From positions 1-64,000 of the forward strand of contig CALXQK010000002.1 in assembly GCA_944390745.1 (NCBI GenBank): 64,000 nucleotides of DNA, read 5' to 3'. The notes beneath the pieces are model-generated. The model saw nothing but the letters and a program-made list of their open reading frames with translations. It was not told the DNA's origin and did no database searches. Shown here piece by piece: positions 51,064-62,900 of this stretch (position 1 is its first letter; the number at the start of each line of letters is the position of its first letter). The translations under genes and the position numbers were made by a program. The stretch comes from an uncultured Duodenibacillus sp. GTDB taxonomy: Bacteria > Pseudomonadota > Gammaproteobacteria > Burkholderiales > Burkholderiaceae_F.

Positions 51064-52950
51064 ATGACATCCAAGCAAAAGAAGATGCTCGTGCGCATCA
51101 TTCTGGCGGCGGCGCTGCTTGTGGGCCTCGCATTTGCGCCGGTTGAGGGGTGGCTGCGCCTGGCGCTTTACATGGTGCCCTACCTGCTCGTCGGATACGA
51201 CATCCTGCGCAAGGCCTTCAAGGGCATCCTCAACGGCCGCATCTTTGACGAGAACTTCCTCATGGCCGTGGCGACGGTGGGCGCCATTGCCATTGCGGTC
51301 TGCGACAACACGGGCGACTACACCGAGGCCGTGGCCGTGATGCTCTTCTACCAGATCGGCGAATGGTTCCAGGCCTATGCCGTGGGCAAGAGCCGGCGCA
51401 ACATCAGCGATCTGATGGACATCCGCCCCGACTACGCCAACATTGAAAAGGACGGGGCGCTTGAGCGCGTCGATCCCGACACCGTTGAAAAGGGAACGGT
51501 GATCGTGGTGCAGCCCGGGGAAAAGGTGCCTCTCGACGGCGTCGTCGTCTCGGGCTCCTCGAGCCTCAACACGAGCGCGCTCACCGGCGAGAGCCTTCCG
51601 CGCAGCGTCGCCGAGGGCGATGAGATCATCAGCGGATGCATCAATCTCACGGGGCTTCTGAAGGTGCGCACCATCAAGCTCTTCGGCGAGTCGACCGTCT
51701 CGCAGATTCTCGAGCTTGTGGAAAACGCAAGTTCGCGCAAGTCGAAGTCCGAGGCCTTCATCACGCGCTTTGCGCGCGTCTACACGCCGATCGTGTTCTT
51801 CTCGGCGCTCGCCCTGGCCATTCTTCCGCCCCTGGTGCGCATGTTCCTGATGGATCTGCCCGCGGCCTGGGACGACTGGATCTACCGTGCGCTCGTCTTT
51901 CTCGTGATCAGCTGCCCGTGCGCGCTCGTCATCAGCATTCCGCTGTCGTTCTTCGCGGGCATCGGCGGCGCGAGCAAGGAGGGCATCCTCGTCAAGGGAT
52001 CGAACTACCTTGAGGCGCTTTCTGAAACGAAGACCCTTGTCATGGACAAGACCGGCACGGTCACCGAGGGCGTCTTTGAGGTCTGCGCCGTGCACCACAA
52101 CACGATCGACGAGGCGCGCCTCATCGAGCTCACGGCTCTGGCTGAAAGCGCCTCCTCGCACCCGATCAGCAAGAGCCTGCAGCGCGCCTACGGCAAGGCG
52201 ATCGACCGCAGCCGCGTGGCGGACGTGCGCGAGCTCGCCGGCCAGGGCGTCGTCGCCAGAGTCGACGGGCACGAGGTTGCCGCGGGCAACGAAAAGCTCA
52301 TGCGAAGCCTCTCGGTTGAGCCCGTCTCCTGCCGCTCGCCCGGCACCATCGTGCACGTGGCCGTCGACGGCGTCTACTGCGGACATATCGTGATCGCCGA
52401 CCGGCTCAAGCCCAACGCCGTGCGCGCCATCGAGGCCATCAAGAGGGCGGGCGTTGAAAAGACCGTGATGCTCACGGGCGACAACCGCAAGACGGCTGAG
52501 GCCGTGGCCGCCGAGCTCGGCGTTGACGAGGTGCGCAGCGAGCTCATGCCCGTCGACAAGGTGTCGGCCGTCGAGAAGCTTCTCGCGGCAAGGGATCGCA
52601 AGGGCAAGCTGGCCTTCGTGGGCGACGGCATCAATGATGCGCCGGTGCTGCGCCGCGCCGATCTCGGCATCGCCATGGGCGCCATGGGGTCGGATGCGGC
52701 CATTGAGGCCGCCGACGTGGTGCTCATGGACGACGATCCGCTCAAGATCGCCAAGGGCATCCGCATTTCGCGCAAGTGCCTGCGCATCGTCAAGCAGAAC
52801 ATCGTCTTTGCCATCGGCATCAAGCTGCTGTGCCTGATTCTCGGCGCCCTGGGCCTGGCCAACATGTGGATGGCCATCTTTGCCGACGTGGGCGTGATGA
52901 TTCTGGCGGTTCTCAACGCCATCCGCGCGCTCTTCGTCAAGAACCTCTAG
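51064..52950 (+). CDS. heavy-metal translocating P1B-type ATPase (Zn/Cd/Pb type) lacking an N-terminal HMA domain
   Basis: The 628-residue protein exports divalent metals. It has the metal-transport helix motif SCPCALV (about residue 283), the phosphorylation site DKTGT (about 332), the actuator TGES, SSHP, and GDGINDAP (about 519). The final helix carries Asp in IFADVGVMILAVLNA, as in zinc/cadmium pumps (P1B-2). It starts directly with the first helix; ZntA and CadA have an N-terminal HMA domain of about 70 residues, here encoded separately. It ends at a strong terminator. Confidence 0.94.
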   Translation: MTSKQKKMLVRIILAAALLVGLAFAPVEGWLRLALYMVPYLLVGYDILRKAFKGILNGRIFDENFLMAVATVGAIAIAVCDNTGDYTEAVAVMLFYQIGEWFQAYAVGKSRRNISDLMDIRPDYANIEKDGALERVDPDTVEKGTVIVVQPGEKVPLDGVVVSGSSSLNTSALTGESLPRSVAEGDEIISGCINLTGLLKVRTIKLFGESTVSQILELVENASSRKSKSEAFITRFARVYTPIVFFSALALAILPPLVRMFLMDLPAAWDDWIYRALVFLVISCPCALVISIPLSFFAGIGGASKEGILVKGSNYLEALSETKTLVMDKTGTVTEGVFEVCAVHHNTIDEARLIELTALAESASSHPISKSLQRAYGKAIDRSRVADVRELAGQGVVARVDGHEVAAGNEKLMRSLSVEPVSCRSPGTIVHVAVDGVYCGHIVIADRLKPNAVRAIEAIKRAGVEKTVMLTGDNRKTAEAVAAELGVDEVRSELMPVDKVSAVEKLLAARDRKGKLAFVGDGINDAPVLRRADLGIAMGAMGSDAAIEAADVVLMDDDPLKIAKGIRISRKCLRIVKQNIVFAIGIKLLCLILGALGLANMWMAIFADVGVMILAVLNAIRALFVKNL

Positions 52951-53025
52951 CGCGGGGTTCAGGCGCCCTGGCAAAAAAAAAGGCGCAGGGGTCATTGCCC
53001 GGCCCCCGGGCGCCGGCCAAAAAAA

Positions 53026-53070
53026 TGGGGAGGATTCCTTCGTGATGAATGGATCCTCCCCAGTTATTTT
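53026..53070. terminator. bidirectional terminator between ATPase gene and valS
   Basis: TGGGGAGGAT (53026-53035) and ATCCTCCCCA (53053-53062) pair perfectly, with A7 before and GTTATTTTTT after. Confidence 0.86.
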
Positions 53071-53100
53071 TTCCTCCGGCTTCAGCAGCCGGGGCCGGTG

Positions 53101-55947
53101 CTATGCCGCGGGAAGCTTGGCGAGCTGTGCGGTCACCTTCTCAAGCAGCGAGGAGAAGTTGGCCAGGCGCGTTCTTTCCTGCTCGACCACGGCCTGCGGG
53201 GCGCGCTCCACAAAGCGCGCATTGCCGAGCTTGCCGTTGCACTTGGCAATCTCGCCCTCAAGGCGCTTGATCTCCTTGCCGAGGCGCTCGCGCTCGGCCG
53301 CGACGTCGATCTCGACCTTGAGCATGAGTTTGAAGTCGCGCACGATCGCCACGGGCGCAATGGCGCCCTCGTTGACTGCGTCGATGCTCTCGACGTGGTC
53401 GACCTCCGAGAGGCGTCCGAGGAAGGCGATGTAGTCCTTGACGGCGGCCACGACCGCGGCGTCGCCCTCAATCATCAGCGGCACGCGGGTTGAGGGCGAG
53501 AGCTGCATTTCGCCGCGCAGGTTGCGCACCGCATCGATCATCTCCTTGATGATGGCGGTCTTGGCGTCGGCGTCGGCCGACTCGGCCGAGGCGTCGACCT
53601 GCGGGTAGGGCGCGATCATGACGCTCGTCTCCTCATCGGGAGCGCGCTTGGCCGCGCACACCGAGACCTTCTGCCAGAGCTCCTCGGTGATGAACGGAAT
53701 GAGCGGGTGGGCCATGCGAAGCGTTGCCTCAAGAACCGTCGCGAGCGTATGGCGCGTGGCGCGGGCGGCCTCCTCATCGCCGCTGTTGAGCTGCACCTTG
53801 GAGAGCTCGAGGTACCAGTCGCAGAACTCGTTCCAGACGAAGCTGTAGATGGCGTTGGCGACGTTGTCGAGGCGGTACTCGGCAAAGCCGTCGTGCACGG
53901 CCTTGAGCGTGCGGTTGAACTCGCCGAGAATCCAGCGGTCGACGATCGAGAACTTCATCGGACGGCCGGCGTCGGCGCCGAGCCCGCAGTCGCGGCCCTC
54001 GATGTTCATGAGCACGAAACGCGTGGCGTTCCAGAGCTTGTTGCAGAAGTTGCGGTAGCCGCCGCAGCGCTTGATGTCGAAGTTGACGTTGCGCCCGAGC
54101 GTGGCGTAGGCGGCCATCGTGAAGCGAAGCGCGTCGGCGCCGTGCTGCGAGATGCCCTCGGGAAAGTTGCGCCGCGTCTTGGCCTCGACCTGCGGGGCCT
54201 TCTCGGGCTGGCGCAGGCCGCGGGTGTTCTTCTTGACGAGCGTCTCAAGGTCGCATCCGTCGATGATGTCGAGCGGATCGAGCGTGTTGCCCTCGCTCTT
54301 GCTCATCTTCTGGCCCTCGGCGTCGCGCACCAGCCCGTGGATGTAGACGTTCCTGAAGGGGGCGCGGCCGGTGAAGTGCTTGGTCATCATCACCATGCGC
54401 GCCACCCAGAAGAAGATGATGTCGTAGCCCGTCACGAGCACGCTCGAGGGAAGATAAAGGTCGTACGCAAGCTTGTCCTCGGGCCTGGGATCGGGGCCGC
54501 CCAGCGTTGAGAAGGGCACCAGGGCCGAGCTGAACCACGGGTCGAGCACGTCCTCGTCGCGCGTGAGCTTGACGCCGGCGCCGGCCTGCTGCTGGGCCTC
54601 CTCCTCGTTCATGGCGACGTAGACATTGCCCTTTTCGTCGTACCAGGCCGGAATCTGATGACCCCACCAGAGCTGGCGGCTGATGCACCAGTCCTGGATG
54701 TTTTCAAGCCACTGGCGGTAGACGCCCTGCCACTCCTTGGGGAAGATGTTCACCTCGCCCGAGGCGACGGCCTCAAGCCCCACCTCGGCAATGGACTTGC
54801 CCGGATAGCGCGTGCCCTCGGGGGCGGGCTTGCTCATGGCCATGTACCACTGCTCGGAGAGCATCGGCTCGACGATCTCGCCGGTGCGCGTCACGCGCGG
54901 CACCATGTGCTTGATGGGCTTGATGCCCACAAGAAGTCCCAGCGCCTTGAGATCCTCGACGGCCGCCTTGCGGCACTCGTAGCGATCCATGCCGCGGTAC
55001 TTCTCCGGGCAGTTCTCGTTCATGTGCGCCGTCTTGGTGAGCACGTTGAGCATCTGCAGCTTGTGGCGGCGGCCGACCTCAAAGTCGTTGAAGTCGTGCG
55101 CCGGGGTGATCTTCACGCAGCCCGAGCCGAACTCGCGGTCGACGTACTCGTCGGCGATGATGGGAATCTCGCGGTCGGTCAGGGGCAGCTTGAGCATCTT
55201 TCCGATGAGATGCTCATAGCGCGGATCCTCGGGGTGCACGGCCACGGCCTGGTCGCCGAAGAGCGTCTCGGGGCGGGTCGTGGCCACCACGACGCCCTCG
55301 CTGCCGTCGGCGCCCGGATAGCGGATCTCCCAGAGAAAGCCGCTTGCCTCCTCGCTTTCAACCTCAAGGTCGCTCACCGCGCTTTGCAGCTTCGGGTCCC
55401 AGTTCACCAGGCGCAGGCCGCGGTAGATGAGGCCCTCGCGGTAAAGCGTCACGAACACCTTCTTGACGACCTCCGAGAGGTTGTCGTTCATCGTGAAGTA
55501 GAGCCGCTTCCAGTCGAGGCTGTCGCCGAGGCGGCGCATCTGGTTGAGAATCGTGCCGCCCGAGACCTTCTGCCAGTCCCAGATGCGGCGCAGAAACTCC
55601 TCGCGGCCGAGGTCGCGCTTGTCGATGCCCTCCTTCTGCAGCTGGCGCTCAACCACGATCTGCGTGGCGATGCCCGCATGGTCGGTGCCGGGCAGCCACA
55701 GCGTGTTGTCGCCCATCATGCGGTGGTAGCGCACCAGGGCGTCCATCACGGACTGGTTGAAGGCGTGCCCCATGTGCAGGATGCCCGTGATGTTGGGCGG
55801 GGGCAGCTGAATGGCAAAGCCCGGCTTGTTGGGGTCAAGACCCGCGTCGAAGTAGCCGCGCTTCTCCCAGATCGGGTACCAGCGCGCCTCGATGTCGGCG
55901 GGCTCAAAGCTCTTGGCTAATTCCTTGGTGTTGGTGGACTGGCTCAT
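53101..55947 (-). CDS. valS: valyl-tRNA synthetase
   Basis: ValRS charges tRNA-Val and edits threonine. The HIGH motif appears as [11 protein letters not shown] (about residue 53), and [14 protein letters not shown] is the KMSKS loop. The editing domain ([19 protein letters not shown]) and C-terminal coiled coil are present. The 948-residue length agrees with E. coli (951). ATG 55947 ([20 protein letters not shown]) is the family start; the frame stays open 350 bases upstream but is not homologous. It is divergent from recC. Confidence 0.97.
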   Translation of the reverse strand: MSQSTNTKELAKSFEPADIEARWYPIWEKRGYFDAGLDPNKPGFAIQLPPPNITGILHMGHAFNQSVMDALVRYHRMMGDNTLWLPGTDHAGIATQIVVERQLQKEGIDKRDLGREEFLRRIWDWQKVSGGTILNQMRRLGDSLDWKRLYFTMNDNLSEVVKKVFVTLYREGLIYRGLRLVNWDPKLQSAVSDLEVESEEASGFLWEIRYPGADGSEGVVVATTRPETLFGDQAVAVHPEDPRYEHLIGKMLKLPLTDREIPIIADEYVDREFGSGCVKITPAHDFNDFEVGRRHKLQMLNVLTKTAHMNENCPEKYRGMDRYECRKAAVEDLKALGLLVGIKPIKHMVPRVTRTGEIVEPMLSEQWYMAMSKPAPEGTRYPGKSIAEVGLEAVASGEVNIFPKEWQGVYRQWLENIQDWCISRQLWWGHQIPAWYDEKGNVYVAMNEEEAQQQAGAGVKLTRDEDVLDPWFSSALVPFSTLGGPDPRPEDKLAYDLYLPSSVLVTGYDIIFFWVARMVMMTKHFTGRAPFRNVYIHGLVRDAEGQKMSKSEGNTLDPLDIIDGCDLETLVKKNTRGLRQPEKAPQVEAKTRRNFPEGISQHGADALRFTMAAYATLGRNVNFDIKRCGGYRNFCNKLWNATRFVLMNIEGRDCGLGADAGRPMKFSIVDRWILGEFNRTLKAVHDGFAEYRLDNVANAIYSFVWNEFCDWYLELSKVQLNSGDEEAARATRHTLATVLEATLRMAHPLIPFITEELWQKVSVCAAKRAPDEETSVMIAPYPQVDASAESADADAKTAIIKEMIDAVRNLRGEMQLSPSTRVPLMIEGDAAVVAAVKDYIAFLGRLSEVDHVESIDAVNEGAIAPVAIVRDFKLMLKVEIDVAAERERLGKEIKRLEGEIAKCNGKLGNARFVERAPQAVVEQERTRLANFSSLLEKVTAQLAKLPAA

Positions 55948-56294
55948 GACAAAAATTGATCTCTCAAGGGCGGACGGCATCCCGGCCCTTCGCCCGGCTG
56001 GCAAAGAAAAAGAATTCCTGCGCGGAAAAAATGGGCGCGTCCCCCAGGGGCGCTCCCGGCCGCGTTCTGCGGTCGTATTTTCGCACGAAACGCCGTTGGC
56101 GGCGGCCGCTGGCCGCGGGGCGAGCCCTCTCGAAGCCGCAGGCTTTTTCGTAGAATGGTCCGCACGCATGGCAGGGGCCCATCGGCGTGAGAGCGCCCCG
56201 ACTGCTTTTTGCGCCCTTTGTCTGATCACGCCGCCGTCCGCCCGGGAAACCCTCGGAAGGGCCCTGGGCCGGGCGGCTTTGCCGGAGCGCCGTC
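55948..56294. other. 347-base divergent intergenic region valS/recC
   Basis: No gene is seen. TAGAAT at 56151-56156 is a possible -10 element for recC with no good -35. The sequence is GC-rich with short dyads around 56040-56070. No T-box or other leader element was recognised. Confidence 0.3.
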
Positions 56295-59200
56295 TTGATT
56301 GCAACCTACTACAGCAACTCCTACGAATTTCTGCGCAAGCTCCTGGGCGAACTCATCGCCGGCCGCAGGCGCGAGGGCGCGCACGGGCCCTTCTCGCGCG
56401 ACCACATTCTGGTGCCGTCGGCGGCCGTGGCCGACGATCTCAGCATGCATCTGGCCCGGACGCTGGGCGTTTCAACGGGGCTGTGGCTTGACTATGTCGG
56501 GCGGTGGCTCTCGCGCTTTACGGATCGCGCGGGGTCGGCGCAGGGCACGTTTCTCGACGACCTTGACTGGATGATCCTTGCGCTTGTGCACGACGCCGAG
56601 TTTCTCAGCCGCCCCGAGTGCGCGCGCCTGAGGCACTTCGTCGAGGGCCAGACGCCCGCGGCGCTGTGCGCGTTCTCGCAGCGCCTTGCGCGCCTTTTTA
56701 CGACCTACACCTCCTATCGGCTCGACTGGGTGATCGAGTGGATGGGAAACGACCCCGCGGCCTTTCACATCAAGGACAAAGAGTGGCGCCGCACCGAGGC
56801 GCGCGTGCTTGAGGCCCACCCGGACTACCGCTGGCAGCGCGCGATGTGGCGCGAGTTCAAGGAAAGGGTCTGGGGACTGGAAAAGGCCCCCTGGCCGGGC
56901 TGCGAGTACCTCGAGGGCGTGTCCGAAAAGTGGAGCGAGCTCCTGAAGCGCCGCATTGCGCCCGAGAGCCGCCCGCAGATGCACGTCTTTCTGCCCTCGG
57001 GGCTGCCGCCTCTGGCGCTGCCCTTCCTGCAGGCGCTCTCCAAGTCCCAGGACATCTTCATCTACTGCCTCAACCCGTCGTCGGCCTACTGGTTCGAGGC
57101 GCTGCCGCCGACGGCCTTCGAGAACTGGCCGCAGTCCTCGGAATCCTCGACGCTGGCCTATCTGCACCGCAACGCCGCAAGCACCCGCGCGCAGATCGAG
57201 CGGCTCTGGAACTTTTCCCTCGACCCGGAGACGGGCGCCGAAGAGTTTTATGAAGACGACTGCACGGAGGTTCCCGAGCCCGGGCGTCCGGGGCTGCTGC
57301 GCGAGGCCGATCCCTTGCTTGACGTCTCGCGCCTTCTGGAGCTTCGCGCAAGCGACGCCGCAGGCCAGAGCCAGACCATGGTCTACGTGAGGCCCGGGCG
57401 GCGCACCGTGCTCGGAGCCCTGCAGGAGGCGATTCTTGAAGACGACCTCGGGCGTCTTGCCGGCAGGCGCGAGGCTGACGACCATTCGATCACGATCGTC
57501 AAGGCGCCGAGCGCCGCCCGCGAGGTCGAGGGGCTTGCCGACTGGATTCAAAGCCTCATTGCGCGCACCGCGCAGGAGGGCAGCCCGATTGCGGCCGAGG
57601 ACATCCTCGTGGTGACCCCCGACATCAACGCCATGGCGCCGGTGATCAACGCCGTGCTGGAAAACCGCACCGGCAGGCAGGCGCTTGCCTACAGCATCGT
57701 CGGGCAGTCCGCGGGCGAGGTGAACTCCGCCGCGCAGGCCATTCTTGCCGCGGGGCGCTTTCTTGCCGGGCGCGCCGACCGGGAGTCCCTCGAGGCGCTG
57801 CTGCAGTACCCGATCACGACGGCAGGCCGCGGCGCGCATGGACTCGACCTGCAGACGGCAGGCGTCTGGCTTGCGGCGGCGGGCTATCGCTTCGGCATCA
57901 ACGAGGCGCATGTCCGCGACCTGCTCGAGGAGGGGCTTGCGCGCCCCGAGGGCGGGCCCGGTGCTCCCTTTGACGGAACGCTTGAGCGTGCGCTTGAGCG
58001 GCTCAACCTCGGCGCCTTCATGCGCGGCGACGTGCGCGTCTCGCTTGCCGGGGCGTACGCCTCGCGCGGCACCGAGCTTGGAGGCTTTGCGCGGGTGGAC
58101 GGCAGTGAAAACGCCGCCCTGCTCTCGTTTCTGCTCGGGCTCTGGGAGTCGCTTTCAGCCATGATTCCGGGGCGCGGCAGGCGAAGTCCCGCGGACTGGA
58201 AGGCCTGGACGCACACGCTCATTCACACGCTCTTTCCCTGTGCCGAGGCAAGCGACGAGGTCTATGAATTCCGGGGCGTGGTCGATCGCATGGTCGAGGT
58301 GATGCAGCGCGTGCAGGGCGAGACGCCCGTGGACTTTCAAAGCTTCTGGACGATGCTCTCGCTCAAGGTGCGCGACGAGAAGACGCCCGTGCGCAGCACC
58401 GGGCGCATCGTCTTTGCGCCGATCGACGCCCTGCGCTGGCTGCCGCGGCGCGCCATCGCCGTGCTGGACCTAAACGAAGGCCCGAACTTTCCGGGCGTCA
58501 ACCGAAGCGAGGAGTTCGACCTCATGCAGGCCGAGCTTGTCGACGAGCGCGGCCGCAGGCTCTCAACCCGCAGACGGGGCGATCGCGACAGCCGCGCCAA
58601 CAACCGCAACGTCTTTTTCGACCTCATCGTCTCGGCGCGCGAGTATTTCTACTGTTCCTACACGGCGGGCACCGGCCCGGTGGAAAAGAACCCCTCGGTG
58701 GTGCTCTCGGACTTGAAGCAGACGCTTGCCCTCGGGCTGGGCGATATGGCCGCCGTCGACCGCGAGCTCACCGTGCGGCTTGCGCCGCAGGCCGCGGCGC
58801 CTGAAAGCTTTGACGCCGCGCTCGGCATGCTTCAAAGCCACGATGAGACGGCCGCCCGCGCGGTGAACGCCGCGCTTGCGGTCAACTACCTTGACGAGGC
58901 GGACGTCTTTTTAAACGAAGGCGTCGTGCAGGGGCTCGACGAAAACGAGGGCGCCCGCGCGGGACTGCGCGAAATCATCGAGTGCTTCACCGGCCCTGAC
59001 GAGTGGCTCGTGCGCGCCGCAGGGCTTGATGCCGGAAGGCTGGAGGACGCGCCGGCTCCCCGGCTTGAGGCGGCCTTTAAAAGCAGTCTCGTCAACTCGG
59101 GCTTCATTCGAAGGACGCTTGCCGAGCTGCGCGCCGGGCGCACCGGCGAGGAGCTCATCACCGCGCTTGAGGATGACCCTTCCATGGGTCTGGGGGCGCT

Positions 59201-59954
59201 GCGCGGGCACGTCGTCAGGGAAAAAGTCAGCGCGCTTGAGATGGGCGTGAGCGAAATCGAGGCGCTCCTGGAGGGGACGATCTCGCGGCGCATGCCCTCG
59301 CAGACGGTCGAGTTTGCCCACGGGCGCTACCGGCGTCTGGCCCTTCCTGCCGCGACGGTGTATGAAAGAAGTGACGGAAGCCGCTTTACGGTGTTTGACT
59401 CGACTTCGAAGGCGGACCGGCGGCGCGCCCTGCTGAAGTTTCTTGCGCTTGGGTGCGTGCACGACGATGTGAGCGCCTGGGCGGCCGACTTCACCCAGGC
59501 TCCGAAGGTCGATGACTCGGGCGAACCCGTTCTCGAAGGGTTCTTGAGCTGCTGGCGCAGCCCCCGCGATGCGGGGCAGAGCAAGACGCCGCGGCGCGTG
59601 ATGGAGCTTCTTTTGCAAATCTTTGAAAGGCAGGCGCTTGACTCCCCTGCGCTTGCGCAGCCCGAGAGGAATGGCCGGGGCGACGACTCCCCCAAGGGGC
59701 CCGATGACGGCGGCATACCGCTGTGGCTGGGGCGCGGCAACCGCGACGAGCTGCGCGAGCGCACGCAGCGGCTTTTTGAGAGCATTGATGCGCTTGCCGG
59801 GCTTTTTGAGGCGCCTGCGCCCGCCGATGGGGCAAAGGAAGCCAAGAAAGGACGCTCCGGCGCCAGGGGGGCGCCGGATCCGCAGTCGGTGCTCGGCGCC
59901 TTTGAACAGGCCGCCTCCGACATTCTTGAAGCCCTGGGAGAGGCGCAATGCTGA
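56295..59954 (+). CDS. recC: exodeoxyribonuclease V gamma subunit (RecC)
   Basis: RecC is the Chi-recognising scaffold of RecBCD, which resects double-strand breaks. The 1219-residue protein matches in size and in segments: [16 protein letters not shown] (N-terminal), [38 protein letters not shown] and [20 protein letters not shown]. The start is TTG 56295 with CGGAG 8 bases upstream. A C-terminal 70-residue Lys/Gly-rich linker precedes the last helix. The recB ATG overlaps the recC stop by seven bases (ATGCTGA). Confidence 0.93.
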   Translation: MIATYYSNSYEFLRKLLGELIAGRRREGAHGPFSRDHILVPSAAVADDLSMHLARTLGVSTGLWLDYVGRWLSRFTDRAGSAQGTFLDDLDWMILALVHDAEFLSRPECARLRHFVEGQTPAALCAFSQRLARLFTTYTSYRLDWVIEWMGNDPAAFHIKDKEWRRTEARVLEAHPDYRWQRAMWREFKERVWGLEKAPWPGCEYLEGVSEKWSELLKRRIAPESRPQMHVFLPSGLPPLALPFLQALSKSQDIFIYCLNPSSAYWFEALPPTAFENWPQSSESSTLAYLHRNAASTRAQIERLWNFSLDPETGAEEFYEDDCTEVPEPGRPGLLREADPLLDVSRLLELRASDAAGQSQTMVYVRPGRRTVLGALQEAILEDDLGRLAGRREADDHSITIVKAPSAAREVEGLADWIQSLIARTAQEGSPIAAEDILVVTPDINAMAPVINAVLENRTGRQALAYSIVGQSAGEVNSAAQAILAAGRFLAGRADRESLEALLQYPITTAGRGAHGLDLQTAGVWLAAAGYRFGINEAHVRDLLEEGLARPEGGPGAPFDGTLERALERLNLGAFMRGDVRVSLAGAYASRGTELGGFARVDGSENAALLSFLLGLWESLSAMIPGRGRRSPADWKAWTHTLIHTLFPCAEASDEVYEFRGVVDRMVEVMQRVQGETPVDFQSFWTMLSLKVRDEKTPVRSTGRIVFAPIDALRWLPRRAIAVLDLNEGPNFPGVNRSEEFDLMQAELVDERGRRLSTRRRGDRDSRANNRNVFFDLIVSAREYFYCSYTAGTGPVEKNPSVVLSDLKQTLALGLGDMAAVDRELTVRLAPQAAAPESFDAALGMLQSHDETAARAVNAALAVNYLDEADVFLNEGVVQGLDENEGARAGLREIIECFTGPDEWLVRAAGLDAGRLEDAPAPRLEAAFKSSLVNSGFIRRTLAELRAGRTGEELITALEDDPSMGLGALRGHVVREKVSALEMGVSEIEALLEGTISRRMPSQTVEFAHGRYRRLALPAATVYERSDGSRFTVFDSTSKADRRRALLKFLALGCVHDDVSAWAADFTQAPKVDDSGEPVLEGFLSCWRSPRDAGQSKTPRRVMELLLQIFERQALDSPALAQPERNGRGDDSPKGPDDGGIPLWLGRGNRDELRERTQRLFESIDALAGLFEAPAPADGAKEAKKGRSGARGAPDPQSVLGAFEQAASDILEALGEAQC

Positions 59955-62900
59955 CCAAAAACGTGATGGACTTTGATCTTCGCACCTCGCCTCTGGCTGG
60001 ACGCTGGCTTCTTGAGGCAAGCGCAGGCACGGGCAAGACCTATTCGCTTGAGCACATCGTGGCGCGGCTTCTCGTGGAGGAGGGCGCCTCGCTTGAGCGC
60101 ATTCTGCTGGTGACCTTCACCAACGCCGCCACCAATGAAATCAGCGAGCGCGTGCGGCAGCTTCTGCTTCGCATGCTCGCGCGCGCCGAGGGCGCGGCGG
60201 ACGCGCTCTCCGACGCCCTTGAGGAGGACATGGTCGCGCAGTGGCGATCAGAGGGGCGCGACCTTGAGGCGATCTTTGCCCGCGCGCTTGCAAGCTTTGA
60301 CGACGCCTCGATTCTGACGATTCACAAGTTCTGCCAGAAGATGCTGAGCGACTTCAGCTTCACGCGCGGGGGCGATGCGAGCGCAACCTTCGGCTCGACC
60401 GAGCAGCTGGCGCAGCAGGCCGTTGAGGAATTCATCCGCGAGAAGGCCCCGAGCCTGGCGCCGGAGGATGCCGCGCAGCTCGTGGCCTGGCAGTCGGATC
60501 TTGAGAAGCTCCTTGAAAAAGTCGTGCTCGCAGCGCCCGTTGTGGAGAAAATGGGTCTTGAGGCCGATTTTGAGCCCGCAGACGGCAAAAGGCGCAGGAA
60601 GGCGCAAAAGGTCGCCTCCGAGGCGCTTGCCGCGGTGCTGCGCGAGTTCATCGAGAAGGTGCCGGCCCGGTTTGAGGCGCTTGAGAAAAACGCCTCCGTC
60701 ATGAGCTTCAACGGGCTTTTGAAAAAGACCTATGAACTTGTGCACGAGGATTCCGAGCTCGCCGCCAGAATTCGCGCGCGCTACGACGCCGTGCTCATTG
60801 ATGAATTTCAGGACACCGACTCGGTGCAGTACGGCATCTTCAAGGAAATCTTCTTTCCCGACTCGGGGGAGAAGGGCGCGCGCTCGGTCTTTCTCGTGGG
60901 CGACCCCAAGCAGGCGATCTACGGCTTTCGCAACGCCGAGCTTGAAACCTACATCGCTGCGCGCGACGAGATTCTCGCGCTGGGGGCCGGCAGCGGCGGC
61001 GTGCTGGCGCTGCGGAAGAACTTTCGCTCGGCCGCGCCCCTGGTTGCCTTTGTCAATGAGTTTTTCAACGACAGCCCAAAGGACGAGAACCTGCCCTCGG
61101 GCGGGCCGGGGGCCTTTCTTGCCGGCGAGATCGCCTTTGCGCCGAGTGAGGCCGCGGGCAGCGCCGCGCAGCTTGTTCGCCTTGTCGACGGGCGCCTTGA
61201 GCCGGTGCCCGCCGTGAGCATCTGGCTCAATCCTCCCGAGCAGGACGTCTCGGCAAAGGTGGACAAAAGCAAGCGCTTTGTCGCCGAAGACATCATCGAG
61301 CGCGAAAGCGACTGGATGGCGCGCGACATCTCGCAGCTTCTCGACAGCAGCCGCGGCGCGGTCTACGTGCGCAAGAAGGCCGTGGTCGACGGGCGCGAGG
61401 TCCGGGCCCGGAGGCTTTGCCCGGGCGACATCGTCATTTTGATTCCAAAGCGAAGCGCCGCCGAGCGCTACATCGAAAAGCTCGCGCACCGCGGCATTCG
61501 CGCCGTGCTCGACAGCAAGGACGACGTCCTGAAGACGCCCGAGGCCTGCGAGATTCTGGCCGTGCTGCGCGCCATGCTCGCCGCAACGGACCGCAGGGTC
61601 GTCAACGCGGCGCGCGCCACGCGCATCTTCGGCAGAACGCTTCATGAAATCCGCGGCGACGAGCAGGCGGGCGTGCGCGACCGCGCGCTGCTTGAAGAGG
61701 CGCTCTCGCGCTGGAGTCTCTCGGGGCCGGCCGGTGCCTTCGGGCTCATCATGAAGTCGCTCGGCGTCGTCGAGCGCCTTCTGAAGGTGCGGCAGGGGCA
61801 GCGGGTGCTGCAAAACTACACGCACATCATCGAGGAGCTGCAGCAGAAGTTTCTGTCGCTTCGAGGCGCCCTCTCGACGCTGCAGTGGCTTGAGCAGGAG
61901 ATGGACTCCACCGGCGAGGTTCCCGAAAATCGCGTGGTGCGCACCCTGGCCGACGCGCAGGCCGTGCGCCTGGTGACCATGCACTCAAGCAAGGGGCTTG
62001 AATATCCCGTGGTTTACCTTGCGCAGGCCGGGGGGCTCAAGGAGAGCTCGAAGGGTCCGCGCACTTTTTTCAAGGGGGAGATTGAGGGCGAGCAGGCCTG
62101 CATCATTGCGCCGGGGGGATTTGAAGGCGACGTCAAGGAGCGTTGCCAGAGCCGCGAGCGCATCGAAAAGGTGCGTCTTGCCTACGTTGCCATGACCCGC
62201 GCCTCCTCGCGCCTGGTGATGCCGCTTTTCTTCACCAACCCGACCAACGGCCACGTCACGGGCCTTGGCCACGCCTACCTGCGCTCGCTCATGCGCTGGA
62301 CCGGCAAGGTGCCCTCGGGATATGAGGCCGTCTGCAGGCAGGTGCGCGGCAGACTTGAGAGGGTTTGCAAGAGTGTCGAGAGCATCTTCATCGACAATTC
62401 GCAGGCGCTGGGCATCGATCCCGGGGATTTTGCCCGGGACGGACAGACGCCGGTTTTGTCGGAGGATTTTGCAGCCCCGGGCCGCATCATTGAAATCAGA
62501 ACCGAGCCGCCCGAGGGCTCGGTGATTGCGGCGGCCGCACGCAGCGGGCGGTTTGAGGCGCTTGAAGCCCAGGGTCTGGCGCAGTCCTGGCGGCGATCAA
62601 GCTTTACGGCCATCGCCCGAAAACTGGCGCACCCCGCCTCGGGCGCAGGCGACGAGTACGAGCCCGGGACTGATGCGCTTGACGCCATCGAGGCAAAGGT
62701 CGAGCGCGGCGCGGCTCTGGAGATTGCGCCCGCTGACGCCGCTCCGCAGGCGGGCGCAGTCAGCCTCAGGCCCGAGGCGGCGGCATCGCTTCGCGGCGCA
62801 GGCGTGGGCGACTGGCTGCACCGCCAGCTGCAGGCGGCCTTCAACCTGGGCTCGATTCGCGCGCGCGCCGAGCGCCTTGCCGCTGCTCCTGGGCTTCTGG

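Noticed and set aside
51001-52995. 664-codon minus-strand frame opposite the P-type ATPase
   Set aside because: Antisense shadow of a gene with all catalytic motifs intact.
55948-56304. 118-residue N-terminal extension of ValS
   Set aside because: Extension is Arg/Ala/Pro-rich and not found in ValRS; length and N-terminal alignment support ATG 55947.
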